Of a stretch of 64,000 nt of DNA, positions 45,387-53,804 are shown piece after piece. Origin of the DNA: a bacterium (GTDB lineage: Bacteria > Bacteroidota > Ignavibacteria > Ignavibacteriales > Ignavibacteriaceae). The notes under the pieces are model-generated. The model had not been told where the DNA came from. It did not search any database and was given only the letters and a program-made list of their open reading frames with translations. The position numbers and the translations under genes are program-made. The stretch lies in assembly GCA_016716565.1 (NCBI GenBank), contig JADJWC010000001.1:744001-808000 (forward strand), written 5' to 3'. Within the stretch, counting starts at the first letter, position 1. Each line of letters opens with the position of its first letter.

Positions 45387-46202
45387 ATGAATACCAATTT
45401 CAAAACTTTAATCACTTCACTGTGCATTTCACTTATTTTATTATTTACAGCACTGGGATCCTCACAAATTTCTTATGATGATGATTTGAAGCTGATAAAA
45501 GAAAAATCGTTTAATATTTCACCGGGAAAGGATCTGCACGTTGAACTAAGTTCTGGTGATGTGAAAGTAACTTATTGGAACAATAATGAAGTAAATGTTA
45601 AAATTTTAGGAAACGAAAACGCTTTGGAAAAAATGACTTTTACTATGGATGGCAACGATGAATATGTTAAGATCACAGGAAAGAAAAAATCATCGATCTC
45701 TTCATGGTTCAGCAATGTTGAAGTTGAAGTTGAAATTAAAGTGCCGGCTCAATTTAATCTTGATATCAGTACTGCCGGCGGAGATATCAAATGTGGTGGA
45801 ATCAACGGTAACGCTTCATTAAATACTTCGGGCGGAGATATTTGGGCAGATAAATTTTCAGGAATGCTTGATGCTTCAACATCCGGAGGCGATGTTTTTC
45901 TTTTCTGCAAAGATGCAAAAGTTGATGCTGAGACCTCCGGAGGAAATATTAAACTTGAATATGAAGGTGAAAACCGGGGAATCGATATTTCGACCTCTGG
46001 TGGCGATATCGATATTAGGTTGACAAATGATTTCAAAGCATCAATGGAATTATCAACATCCGGCGGGGATGTTTCCTGCTCATTGACTATGAGCAATGTT
46101 AAAAAAACTTCTTCAAGCAGATTGGTTGCTGACTTAAACGGCGGCGGTGAATTATTATCTGCACATACTTCGGGCGGAGATATAACAGTATCTGAAAAGT
46201 AG
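45387..46202 (+). CDS. Exported DUF4097-like beta-repeat protein
   Basis: 271 aa. Signal peptide 1-27 (ALGSSQ). From about residue 45 it consists of short repeats centred on (S/T)-(S/T)-G-G-D-(I/V), with seven TSGGDI/SGGDV-type turns (for example LDISTAGGDIKCGGI, LNTSGGDIWADKF, STSGGDVFLFCK). This is the DUF4097 'putative adhesin' pattern, a left- or right-handed beta-helix-like fold. A strong AGGAG site precedes the ATG. It has no T9SS tail, so it is periplasmic or outer-membrane associated. A convergent terminator (46211-46231) is shared with thioredoxin. Confidence 0.8.
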   Translation: MNTNFKTLITSLCISLILLFTALGSSQISYDDDLKLIKEKSFNISPGKDLHVELSSGDVKVTYWNNNEVNVKILGNENALEKMTFTMDGNDEYVKITGKKKSSISSWFSNVEVEVEIKVPAQFNLDISTAGGDIKCGGINGNASLNTSGGDIWADKFSGMLDASTSGGDVFLFCKDAKVDAETSGGNIKLEYEGENRGIDISTSGGDIDIRLTNDFKASMELSTSGGDVSCSLTMSNVKKTSSSRLVADLNGGGELLSAHTSGGDITVSEK

Positions 46203-46210
46203 AAATGAAA

Positions 46211-46231
46211 AAGGCGGGTCAAGCCCGCCTT
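46211..46231. terminator. Bidirectional terminator between DUF4097 and thioredoxin genes
   Basis: AAGGCGGG/CCCGCCTT stem with a short loop, A-rich on the left and T-rich on the right, midway between two convergent genes. Confidence 0.85.
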
Positions 46232-46238
46232 AATAATT

Positions 46239-46574
46239 TTAGTTAACTGTGATCAGGTAAGGTTTAATTTTTTCTTCCAGGTACTTTTTAGGTACTGCAC
46301 CTATTACAGCATCGACAACCTGTCCATCTTTGAATATACCAAGTGTAGGAATACTTCTGATTCCATAGGTAATTGCTGTATTCTGATTTTCATCTGTGTT
46401 TAGTTTTACAACTTTTAACTTTCCTTCGTATTCACTGGCGATTTGTTCGACTACCGGCGCAACCATTCTGCACGGACCGCACCACGGCGCCCAAAAATCT
46501 ACAAGTACCGGAGTATCCGATTTCAATACTTCCTGTTCAAAATTGAAGTCTGTTCCTTCGATTACGTTTTTCAC
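46239..46574 (-). CDS. trxA: Thioredoxin
   Basis: 111 aa from GTG 46574, which has AAAGG eight bases before it; the longer reading from TTG 46643 adds 23 unrelated residues. With this start the active site WCGPC has its cysteines at 32 and 35, exactly as in E. coli thioredoxin. The buried Asp (D26), the cis-proline loop (SIPTLGIF) and the length all fit. It is a cytoplasmic disulfide reductase that receives electrons from thioredoxin reductase and serves ribonucleotide reductase and peroxiredoxins. It lies 125 bp downstream of the amidase gene on the same strand. Confidence 0.93.
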   Translation of the reverse strand: MKNVIEGTDFNFEQEVLKSDTPVLVDFWAPWCGPCRMVAPVVEQIASEYEGKLKVVKLNTDENQNTAITYGIRSIPTLGIFKDGQVVDAVIGAVPKKYLEEKIKPYLITVN

Positions 46575-46699
46575 TCTCTGACCTTTTATTATGAATAAAT
46601 ATTTACGGTTGATAAGATGAAAAAAAGTCGTTGTTGGATTCAATTAAATTATGCCTGAAATCACAGTATTTTGTTGATTTTCAACGATTAAATAAAGAA

Positions 46700-48265
46700 T
46701 CACAATTCAGCATCCATTGCCTCTTCATAAAATTTTCGATATGCCCGTATGGAGCTAAATATTGATTCGGCAACTTGTTTCTGTCCTGCAGAAGATTTTA
46801 AGAACTTTGCATCTGCTTTGTTTGAAATGAATCCTGTTTCTACCAAAACACTCGGCATTGAAGCTCCGACTAAAACATAAAAACCTGCTTGCTTCACACC
46901 GCGTGATTTAATTTTGAGATTTACATCGAAGTCTTTATGCAGAAGCTCAGCAAATTTTTCAGAGTATTTCATATAAGATGAATGAGCCATACTGACCAGA
47001 ATAAAATTTTCATCTGTGAGCTTTTCATATTTCTGCGGATTGTCTTCATACTTAATCACGCTGTTTTCAGTTTCTGCAATTTCAATTGCTTCCTGGGTTC
47101 TTCCCGGTCGCAGAAGATACACTTCTGCACCGCTGGGTTCGCTCGGCTTTTTCTTTGTTGAATTGCAATGAATTGAGATAAATAATTTTCCATCATTTTC
47201 ATTTGCAATTTTTCCCCGTTTATACAAATCAACAAATGTATCATCCTTTCTTGTGTAAACAACCTTCACATCGGGCATTTCTTTTTTCATTAGCTCTCCA
47301 AGCTTCAATGCAATCGCAAGTGTAATATCCTTTTCCCGAACGTTATCAACTCCAATAGCTCCGGGATCTTTACCACCGTGTCCGGCATCAATCACTACAA
47401 CATCAAAATTCCACTTGTCTATGTTTTTTTTATTCAGATCGGTTTGGCTGAAAACTTTATTATGAATAGTAATGATAATGTCATTGCTTTCCGGTACATT
47501 CATAACTTCGTTGGTCGAATAATCACTGCCAACCTGAAACTTAAATTCGACATCAGAGCCTACATTTCTACTTTCAATTTTTTTTATGAGACTGCTGAAT
47601 CCTTCTTTGCTTGTCCTTTGGATATCAGCATTCACTTTTCTAAAAATTATAGTAAGCTCACCATCTTTATATGAACTATAATATGATGGTATTCTTGATT
47701 TTGAATGAACACGAATCAGTGTCCCATTTACTTTTTCAGTAATTGATAAACCAGTTATATCATATCCGGTTGTTGGAGGTAAATCCGGAATATCATACAT
47801 CCACTGTTTCCCTTCAGTTGGGGAAATTATTTTTTGACCGATGACAATCTTGTTTGGTTTTTCGAATTTAATTTCTCTTTCAACTATAATTTCAACAGCC
47901 TCAATTGATGCAGGAAGAGGAATGAAGGATTTATTTTTCTTTAAATATGTAGACGTGGGAAGCTGAAAAACTTTTGGCGAACCACCCGAGCGGGGAGTTA
48001 TAATCAAATAAGGATTTCTTGGTGTTGATTTTAGCGAGTAGTAGTTTGATTTCAACTCAACTTTGCCTGTCGCTTCACTCTCAAAATAATTTATGGATAA
48101 AGCTTCAGCAAGCTCTGAAATTGAAACATAGACAATTCCTTCTCGCATCCATGCAGATACAGATTTTGTTTTACCGTCTGCAACTACAAATACATTTTCG
48201 ATCTGTTGGGCAGATGAGTCAAATACCGGATAAAGAAATAAAAAAAGTAAAAATATTTTTTTCAT
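46700..48265 (-). CDS. N-acetylmuramoyl-L-alanine amidase (Amidase_3)
   Basis: 521 aa from ATG 48265, which opens a signal peptide (MKKIFLLFLFLYPVF...SSAQ); the longer frame to 48352 overlaps the upstream gene. Residues about 25-280 contain a copper-amine-oxidase-like/AMIN-type beta-domain that may bind cell wall. The C-terminal catalytic domain (about 295-515) shows zinc ligands in VIDAGHGGKDPGAIG, E in VREKDI, H in SIHCNS, and catalytic Glu in SVLVETGFISN. It cleaves the amide bond between MurNAc and the peptide stem in the periplasm, mainly during cell separation. It starts 13 bp after the stop of the methyltransferase-like gene, so the two are probably cotranscribed. Confidence 0.9.
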   Translation of the reverse strand: MKKIFLLFLFLYPVFDSSAQQIENVFVVADGKTKSVSAWMREGIVYVSISELAEALSINYFESEATGKVELKSNYYSLKSTPRNPYLIITPRSGGSPKVFQLPTSTYLKKNKSFIPLPASIEAVEIIVEREIKFEKPNKIVIGQKIISPTEGKQWMYDIPDLPPTTGYDITGLSITEKVNGTLIRVHSKSRIPSYYSSYKDGELTIIFRKVNADIQRTSKEGFSSLIKKIESRNVGSDVEFKFQVGSDYSTNEVMNVPESNDIIITIHNKVFSQTDLNKKNIDKWNFDVVVIDAGHGGKDPGAIGVDNVREKDITLAIALKLGELMKKEMPDVKVVYTRKDDTFVDLYKRGKIANENDGKLFISIHCNSTKKKPSEPSGAEVYLLRPGRTQEAIEIAETENSVIKYEDNPQKYEKLTDENFILVSMAHSSYMKYSEKFAELLHKDFDVNLKIKSRGVKQAGFYVLVGASMPSVLVETGFISNKADAKFLKSSAGQKQVAESIFSSIRAYRKFYEEAMDAEL

Positions 48266-48278
48266 TGAGAATAAAAAC

Positions 48279-48857
48279 CTATCCAATGAAAGGAAACATA
48301 AATCCGCTTTTCTTTTTGTAATCTGAAAACTTTTCCGTAAAATATTTTGCAAGCAGCTTATCTTCCATCGAGGCTCTCATTATGTAAATTGGTATTTCAA
48401 TCAAAGCTAATAATCCTACAATTAATCCGAAAGTTGCCGCAGCTGCACCAAGGTCAAGTAAAATCTGACACATATATTGCGGATGTCTTATCAATGAGAA
48501 AGGTCCTTTTGTAACAAGTTCGTGATTTTTTTTGATCATTATATCCTGTGAATAATTATCACCGAGTGTTTTAAATGACCAGACCTGAATCCATGAAAAA
48601 ACAAGGTAAACTGCCAGTCCAATGTATCGTATTAAATTATATTCTTCTATGTATTCCAGCGTACCTATCTGAAAAACTGCAAGTATTAATGCAACGAGCG
48701 ATAGCATCGATATAACAGGAGGTAACTTCTGCAGATATGTCTTTGGTTTTTCTTTTATTTCAGAAACTGTTGATTTAAGACCACGCTTTGCCCCCGTAAC
48801 ATTCGCACCAAAAGTTGCAATGACATTCAGCAGTATAATTATATTGATTGGATCCAT
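48279..48857 (-). CDS. Isoprenylcysteine carboxyl methyltransferase-like membrane protein
   Basis: 192 aa with four or five hydrophobic segments. The signature SLIRHPQYMCQILLDLG (R-H-P-x-Y) in the C-terminal third is the SAM-binding motif of the ICMT/PEMT-type membrane methyltransferases. The bacterial members methylate lipids, small thiols or remain uncharacterised, so the substrate is unknown. It sits upstream of the amidase on the same strand with 13 bp between them. A second, unrelated-looking member of the same superfamily is at 55784-56434. Confidence 0.75.
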   Translation of the reverse strand: MDPINIIILLNVIATFGANVTGAKRGLKSTVSEIKEKPKTYLQKLPPVISMLSLVALILAVFQIGTLEYIEEYNLIRYIGLAVYLVFSWIQVWSFKTLGDNYSQDIMIKKNHELVTKGPFSLIRHPQYMCQILLDLGAAAATFGLIVGLLALIEIPIYIMRASMEDKLLAKYFTEKFSDYKKKSGFMFPFIG

Positions 48858-48959
48858 TGAACTGACCTCTGTTATTAAATCTGAAATACTTAAAAGAAAA
48901 TATAGTTAAAATGAATGGTAGTATGAGATTTGATATTAATGATTTTCGTTAGACGAAAA

Positions 48960-49175
48960 CTAATCAACCGATTTTCCATGTCGTTTCATAGTTTCTTTCC
49001 ATTCTTCTATGGAAAGCTGCTCAGACTCATCAATAAGCATTACAGGAATATCGTCTTCGATTCTGTAACGACGCCGTGTATTTTTATCTGTCGATACAAG
49101 TGTAGTGCCATCGAGTACTAGATCTGCTTTTGTTTCGGGGCAGCAGAGTATATCTAAAAGTTCTTTACTAATCAT
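48960..49175 (-). CDS. Trm112-family small protein
   Basis: 71 aa. LLDILCCPETKADLVLDG at the N-terminus and YRIEDDIPVMLIDE near the C-terminus are the two conserved parts of the Trm112/UPF0434 (YcaR) family. Eukaryotic and archaeal Trm112 activate methyltransferases; the bacterial role is not settled. The classical zinc site is partly lost, with one CC pair remaining at residues 11-12. It lies 102 bp upstream of the methyltransferase-like gene on the same strand, which would fit a partner role, but this is only inference. Confidence 0.85.
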   Translation of the reverse strand: MISKELLDILCCPETKADLVLDGTTLVSTDKNTRRRYRIEDDIPVMLIDESEQLSIEEWKETMKRHGKSVD

Positions 49176-49329
49176 TTTTATTTCCTTTCATAGCAAAGAT
49201 AAAAAACTTGTAAATAAAATTTACCAGAAGGTAAATTCTTCTCGGGTCCGAAATAAAATGATCGCCGCATTTCACAATTAATTTGCAACATTCAGAAACT
49301 ATTGTTAAAATTCAGTCCCTCACCCTAAC

Positions 49330-49377
49330 GTCCCCCGTAAAACTCGGACTCTTTTTGCAAAGAGAAAGAGGGGGGAC
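49330..49377. repeat. Nested hairpin repeat downstream of the ArsC-like gene
   Basis: Outer arms GTCCCCC (49330-49336) and GGGGGAC (49371-49377), inner arms CTCTTT (49349-49354) and AAAGAG (49359-49364). It resembles the 'CCCTCACCC...GAGAGGG' dispersed repeats of draft genomes, and may double as the transcript end of the minus-strand ArsC gene. The rest of the gap 49176-49410 is AT-rich with no gene. Confidence 0.5.
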
Positions 49378-49410
49378 GGTTTTAAAACCAATTATAACAA
49401 CAAAAAACTC

Positions 49411-49761
49411 TTAAAAAAGTTCATTAATTTTTTCCGGTGGACGGGCGAGGATTGCTTTATTACCTTTTGCAACAATCGGTCTTTGAACAAGATCAGGATA
49501 TTTTATCATCAGATCCAGAACCTGTTCTTCTGTATAATTCTTTTCAGCAAAATTTAACTCCTTATAATTCTTTTCCTTCTTCCTCAAAATATCAGATGGA
49601 TTCATATTCATCTTTTTTAATAATAACAGAAGTTTGGATTTTGAGAAAGGATCTACATAATAATTCACCTTTTCGAAATCGACACCATTATCGATTAATA
49701 TTTTGGCTACTTTTCTGCAGGTTGTGCACGATGGTTTTTCATAAACTGTAATTTTAGGCAT
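49411..49761 (-). CDS. ArsC/Spx-family protein
   Basis: 116 aa from ATG 49761 (AGGA eight bases upstream; TTG 49767 is the alternative). A thioredoxin-like fold with the CTTC redox pair at residues 12-15 of KPSCTTCRK, and QRPIVAKGN with the arsenate-reductase Arg. The sequence ends ARPPEKINELF, typical of the ArsC/YffB group. It is either a glutaredoxin-dependent arsenate reductase or a redox adaptor of the Spx kind. The CxxC pair is Spx-like, whereas true ArsC uses a single Cys (C12 here). It lies 20 bp after the ParA-like gene on the same strand, so the two are likely cotranscribed. Confidence 0.82.
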   Translation of the reverse strand: MPKITVYEKPSCTTCRKVAKILIDNGVDFEKVNYYVDPFSKSKLLLLLKKMNMNPSDILRKKEKNYKELNFAEKNYTEEQVLDLMIKYPDLVQRPIVAKGNKAILARPPEKINELF

Positions 49762-49781
49762 ATTCAATTCCTGGTTAAAGG

Positions 49782-50570
49782 TTAAACTTTTCTTTTTAAG
49801 ACAAATAAATTTTTTCTTTCAAATAATTCGTCTGCCAGTTTAATATACGCTTTTGATGCACGATCATCAGGAGCAAAAACAAGCAAAGGAATATTTGAAT
49901 CGAATGCCTTTGGAACCGCGGTACTTTTTGGTATGGATGTATTTAAAATTAGTTTGGGATAATCTCTGAATAATTCCTTCTTCAGATTAAACGAATCACC
50001 ATTGTTATATTCATAGTTGGTTAGGAATATTCCGGCAATTTTCAGTTCGGGATTATAATTATCCCGTACATCGTTTATCTGTGTTAAAATTTTTCTAACT
50101 GCAGCGGAGGAAAATTTTCCGGGTGCAGCAGGAATTAATACACTGTCAGCAGCAATTAGAGCGGCATTAATACTACCTGTTAAGTGTGGTGGGCAATCTA
50201 TAACGACATGATCATGGTGCGCTGAAATGTTGTGTAAAATGCTTTTTAGAATTAGTTCATTGGGTGAGATTTCTCCAATTCGGAGTTCATCAAGATATGG
50301 TAATTTTTTAATGTATAAAAATTCCAGTCTTGAGATATTTGTCTTAAGAACAGAACGCTTTAAAGGAATTTTATTCTGAAAATCCCTGAATATGTCATTC
50401 GTTATTTCACGTTTATTTAGTCCAAGACCTTTTGCACAATAACCAGCAGAATCCAGATCTACTAGTAAAGTTTTTCTGCCTGAATTTGCAAAAGCAACAG
50501 CGAGATTAATTGAAGTAGTTGTTTTACCAACTCTTCCCCGTCTGTTTGCTATCGCTAATATTTTGCCCAT
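49782..50570 (-). CDS. ParA/Soj-family ATPase with altered Walker A
   Basis: 262 aa. The fold markers are clear: TTTSINLAVAFANSGRKTLLVDLD (residues about 17-40), VVIDCPPHLTGSINAALIAADSVLIP and GIFLTNYE. The deviant Walker A reads NRRGRVGKTTTS instead of the usual KGGVGKTTT: the signature Lys is Arg and the second Gly is Arg, while the P-loop GKTT is kept. The next motif is DLDSAGYCAKGLGL where ParA has DLDPQGNAT. No parB gene or parS-like site is beside it. It is therefore an orphan, perhaps positioning a protein rather than a chromosome. ATP sandwich dimer formation may be altered. Confidence 0.85.
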   Translation of the reverse strand: MGKILAIANRRGRVGKTTTSINLAVAFANSGRKTLLVDLDSAGYCAKGLGLNKREITNDIFRDFQNKIPLKRSVLKTNISRLEFLYIKKLPYLDELRIGEISPNELILKSILHNISAHHDHVVIDCPPHLTGSINAALIAADSVLIPAAPGKFSSAAVRKILTQINDVRDNYNPELKIAGIFLTNYEYNNGDSFNLKKELFRDYPKLILNTSIPKSTAVPKAFDSNIPLLVFAPDDRASKAYIKLADELFERKNLFVLKRKV

Positions 50571-50760
50571 TAGTCCATCGCCGTAAAAATCATTAATAAT
50601 TGTAAGGAAACAATCTTATTAACAAAGCAAAAATATGCCATTCTATTTAGTATTCATCATAATAATTAAAGTATATAATCAGAATTTCAGACATTTTCTT
50701 TCTAATAAAAATCAATTTTTATATATTTCAACCCGATTTATATCGGGAACATTACTTTAT

Positions 50761-51519
50761 ATGAAAATCTACAATAATCTCTTAAATACCATTCGCTCAA
50801 AAGGAGCCGCATACTTAGTACTCTTAGATCCCGATAAATTAACTAAGACAAAAATTCCACCTTTTATCCGACATTGCGAAAAATCCGGTGTCGATGGTTT
50901 TTTAATTGGCGGAAGTTTGATGATCAGTGGTGATCTGGATTCATTCATCGAAAACGTAAGAGTAGAAACCTCGCTTCCATTAATCATTTTTCCCGGAAGC
51001 GTAAACCAAGTTTCACCGGCTGCAGATGCAATATTATTTCTATCAGTTATAAGCGGTCGAAATCCAGAGCATCTGATTGGTAAACATGTCACCGCTTCGC
51101 CGTTGATAAAGAGAGCTAATATTGAGCCAATTTCCACCGGATATATTTTAATTGAATCAGGAACTACAACGACAGCCGTGTATATGAGCGGAAGCCTTCC
51201 TGTTCCCAGGAATAAACCGGAGATCGCCGCTGCAACTGCACTTGCAGGTGAATATCTTGGAATGAAATTTATTTATCTTGAAGCAGGTTCCGGAGCGCAG
51301 GAATCAGTTCCAGATGAAATGGTAAAAGCAGTTTCAGAGGAATGTAGTATTCCGGTAATTGTTGGCGGAGGAATCAGGACACCACAAACAGCAAGAAGAA
51401 AAGTTGAAAGTGGTGCAAGTATTATTGTTACGGGGAACTTCTTTGAAGATGAGAACAACTGGGATTTAATTAAAGACTTTGCTAATGCAATTCACACTAA
51501 GTTACCCGTTGAAGTTTAG
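50761..51519 (+). CDS. Geranylgeranylglyceryl phosphate synthase (GGGPS/PcrB family)
   Basis: 252 aa from ATG 50761; an in-frame ATG at 50635 would add 42 residues rich in Ile/Phe/Tyr that do not fit the family. TIM-barrel motifs: YLVLLDPDKLT (glycerol-phosphate side), GVDGFLIGGSL, LPLIIFPGSVNQVS, FIYLEAGSGA, and the phosphate-binding VGGGIRTPQTA and IIVTGNFFE. The enzyme transfers a prenyl group to sn-glycerol-1-phosphate, the first committed step of archaeal-type ether lipids; bacterial homologues exist (PcrB in Firmicutes, group II GGGPS in some Bacteroidota). The length and YLEAGSGA favour the group II form. Chain length and in vivo product are unknown. gmhA follows after 52 bp. Confidence 0.9.
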   Translation: MKIYNNLLNTIRSKGAAYLVLLDPDKLTKTKIPPFIRHCEKSGVDGFLIGGSLMISGDLDSFIENVRVETSLPLIIFPGSVNQVSPAADAILFLSVISGRNPEHLIGKHVTASPLIKRANIEPISTGYILIESGTTTTAVYMSGSLPVPRNKPEIAAATALAGEYLGMKFIYLEAGSGAQESVPDEMVKAVSEECSIPVIVGGGIRTPQTARRKVESGASIIVTGNFFEDENNWDLIKDFANAIHTKLPVEV

Positions 51520-51571
51520 TGTGATTACAAATTCTCCATTCAACCAATTTTAAATCATAATATTATTTGAT

Positions 51572-52159
51572 ATGGATGTAAATAAATTTATTGTTGATTC
51601 ATTAATTGAAAGTTCCGAAACGAAACTCAAGATAAAGGATCAACTTCAACCAGATATATTTAAAGTAATTGAGTTATTGGTTCACTGCTATAAGCAAGGA
51701 AACAAATTATTGCTGTGCGGTAACGGAGGAAGCGCTGCCGACTGCCAGCATATTGCAACCGAGTTGATGATCAGACTTAATCATCACATTCAGAGACCGG
51801 CTCTTCCAGCTATCGCACTTACCACTGATTCCTCAAACCTTACTGCCGGTGGAAATGATATCGGGTTTGAAAATGTTTTCGCAAGAAATGTTGAAGGATT
51901 AGGAAATAAAGGTGATGTTCTTCTGGCAATATCAACCAGCGGAAATTCACCAAATGTTATTAAAGCTGTCGAAGCAGCCCATAAAAAGGGAATGAAAGTA
52001 ATCGGATTTCTTGGTGGAAATGGTGGAAAGCTCAAAGATATAGTTGATCTTCCGATCGTAATTCCTTCTTCAAATGTCCAGCGAATTCAGGAAGGTCATA
52101 TTACAATTGCACATATAATTTGTGAGCTTGTTGAAGAGAAGCTTTACGGCAAAGCTTAA
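51572..52159 (+). CDS. gmhA: Sedoheptulose-7-phosphate isomerase
   Basis: 195 aa, normal for GmhA. The SIS-domain phosphosugar motif CGNGGSAADCQHIATEL, TTDSSNLTAGGND, and ISTSGNSPNVIKAVEAA are all typical; the C-terminal Gln-Glu-His (QRIQEGHITIAHIICELVE) carries the zinc and catalytic residues. It converts sedoheptulose-7-phosphate to D-glycero-D-manno-heptose-7-phosphate, the first step of the heptose pathway for the LPS inner core or S-layer glycans. No other heptose gene is in the window. It follows the GGGPS gene by 52 bp and could share its transcript, linking two envelope-building functions. Confidence 0.93.
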   Translation: MDVNKFIVDSLIESSETKLKIKDQLQPDIFKVIELLVHCYKQGNKLLLCGNGGSAADCQHIATELMIRLNHHIQRPALPAIALTTDSSNLTAGGNDIGFENVFARNVEGLGNKGDVLLAISTSGNSPNVIKAVEAAHKKGMKVIGFLGGNGGKLKDIVDLPIVIPSSNVQRIQEGHITIAHIICELVEEKLYGKA

Positions 52160-52276
52160 ATCACAAATTACAAACAAGCACTAATTACGAATATCCAAAT
52201 TCCAATTTGGTTTGGATATTGAGTCTTGGAATTTGAAAATTATTTGTGTTTTGTCATTTGTGGGTTGGAATTTATT
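52160..52276. repeat. AT-rich imperfect inverted repeat in a convergent gap
   Basis: The left part (CACAAATTACAAACAAGCAC ... ATATCCAAATTCCAA) and right part (TTTGGATATTGAG...GGAATTTG...TTTGTGTTTTGTCATTTG) share reverse-complementary blocks such as AATATCCAAA/TTTGGATATT and CAAATTACAAA/TTTTGTCATTTG. It looks like a non-coding dispersed repeat between the convergent gmhA and DUF192 genes. Confidence 0.5.
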
Positions 52277-52774
52277 TCAATTTGAAATCGAAATTCTTCC
52301 ACCAATCCAATAGATCTTATCATCAAGTTTTATTTTATGCCTGTCACAGAATCCCGCATTTACTTCAAGAACATAAATTGCCGGTTCCGATGAGGGATAA
52401 CTTTGCTGTGAAAGAGGAGTAGTGTTTTTATGAATTGTAACAATTTCTTTATTGCTATTAATGAAGAGTATATCCAGCGAAAATAGTGTGTTCAGCATCC
52501 AGAAGGATTGAAATCTTTCTTCGGGAAAAATGAATAACATGCCTTGCATCTCTTCCATGCTTTTCCTGTTCATTAAACCAAGCTGTCTTTCATAGTCATT
52601 GTCGGCAATTTCAATATCAATTTTAATGATTTGATTTCCAACTGAATCAGTAAAAGTAAGTTCACCTTCTTTTTTAAATGAATAAAATTTCATTTCAGAT
52701 GTTTCCTCGCTGCAGTTGTTCAGTAAGAATATGAAGATAACTGCCAGTGCTATGACTGCTATTCCGATTTTCAT
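52277..52774 (-). CDS. Exported DUF192-family protein
   Basis: 165 aa. An N-terminal hydrophobic segment (1-18) is followed by NNCSEE; a lipoprotein modification at C21 is possible but the -1 Asn is unusual. The DUF192 core is clear: ERQLGLMNRKSMEEMQGMLFIF, SFWMLNTLFSLDILFI and VLEVNAGFCDRHKI. These are small beta-barrel proteins of unknown function, often exported. It lies convergent to gmhA and divergent from the alpha/beta hydrolase gene, so it has its own promoter. Confidence 0.85.
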   Translation of the reverse strand: MKIGIAVIALAVIFIFLLNNCSEETSEMKFYSFKKEGELTFTDSVGNQIIKIDIEIADNDYERQLGLMNRKSMEEMQGMLFIFPEERFQSFWMLNTLFSLDILFINSNKEIVTIHKNTTPLSQQSYPSSEPAIYVLEVNAGFCDRHKIKLDDKIYWIGGRISISN

Positions 52775-52899
52775 TATGAGCGGTTTATAATTTTTTCTTG
52801 ATGGTGCAGATTCTTCCTGCTTTTATTTCGATTCTTTTTACCCACAGTATAAATTCCGATATTTGCAGGGATTAATATAGTTATTCAAATCGTATTTAT

Positions 52900-53760
52900 A
52901 TGAGCATAGAAAAATCAACTATCCTTGAAAGAGAAGAAATAATTCTTTCTGATTCGCAAAATAAAATGATCGCTAGCGGATGGGGACAGGAAGTGCTCAA
53001 TAACACTGTAACTGAAAAGATTTTTTATTCATCTGATGGATTGAAGGTTAGAGGATACATTTCTTATCCGAAAGACTATTCAAAAAAATATCCGTGCATA
53101 ATTTGGAACAGGGGAGGAATAGGAAACAAAGGTGCAATTGATTCCTTTACAGCGAGAGGAATTTTCGGACAGCTTGCAAGCTGGGGATATATTGTATTTG
53201 CAACTCAATATCGTGGAAATGATGGGGGTGAAGGTCACGACGAGTTCGGTGGTGATGACGTGAATGATGTATTGAACTTAATTTCTCTGGCTGATGAAAT
53301 TGAAAATGCAGACATAACAAAATGGGGAATAGAGGGCTGGAGCCGTGGTGGAATGATGACATATCTTGCTTTAACAAAAACGGATAAGTTTAAGTGTGCA
53401 ATTGTCAGCGGTGGGATTGCAAATCTTCGCTGTAATTCAGATGAAAGCACTTTTATGAGAAGATTGTATGAAGCTACAATGGGCAAATACAAAGAGAAAG
53501 AATTTTATGAGAAGTGTGAAAGCCGTTCGATTGTAAAATTCCCGGAGAAGCTGTCCAAGAACACACCGATATTGATTATTCACGGAACTGATGACGAAAG
53601 AGTATTGCCGCACGATTCAATTGATCTTTCCTACAAACTACTTGAACTAAAAATTCCATTCAGGCTTGTTATACTTGAAGGCGGAGATCACTTTTTGAAA
53701 AAGCACAGAAAAGAAGTTGATGAGATGAGAAGGAAGTGGTTTGAGAAATATTTAAAATAA
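52900..53760 (+). CDS. Alpha/beta hydrolase, S9-like (prolyl oligopeptidase fold)
   Basis: 286 aa, no signal peptide. The catalytic triad can be read: nucleophile S148 in GWSRGG, Asp in HGTDDERV (D231/D232) and His264 in EGGDHFL. The order KIFYSSDGLKVRGYISYPKDY...YPCIIWNRGG and FATQYRGNDGG is typical of the catalytic domain of S9 peptidases and acyl-peptide hydrolases, but the N-terminal propeller of those enzymes is absent, so it may be an esterase or small peptidase. It faces the convergent hslU gene across a good terminator (53763-53782). Confidence 0.85.
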   Translation: MSIEKSTILEREEIILSDSQNKMIASGWGQEVLNNTVTEKIFYSSDGLKVRGYISYPKDYSKKYPCIIWNRGGIGNKGAIDSFTARGIFGQLASWGYIVFATQYRGNDGGEGHDEFGGDDVNDVLNLISLADEIENADITKWGIEGWSRGGMMTYLALTKTDKFKCAIVSGGIANLRCNSDESTFMRRLYEATMGKYKEKEFYEKCESRSIVKFPEKLSKNTPILIIHGTDDERVLPHDSIDLSYKLLELKIPFRLVILEGGDHFLKKHRKEVDEMRRKWFEKYLK

Positions 53761-53762
53761 AA

Positions 53763-53782
53763 AAGCGACCGGATGGTCGCTC
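53763..53782. terminator. Terminator between the hydrolase and hslU
   Basis: AGCGACC/GGTCGCT stem with a 4-nt loop, A run on the left and a T-rich right side, so it can work for both convergent genes. Confidence 0.8.
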
Positions 53783-53804
53783 TTATAAATAGTTTTACTT
53801 TTCT

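Noticed and set aside
45749..46222. 157-residue minus-strand frame rich in S-P-P-E-V repeats
   Set aside because: The repeats are the complement of the TSGGD turns of the DUF4097 gene, and the frame runs into the shared terminator.
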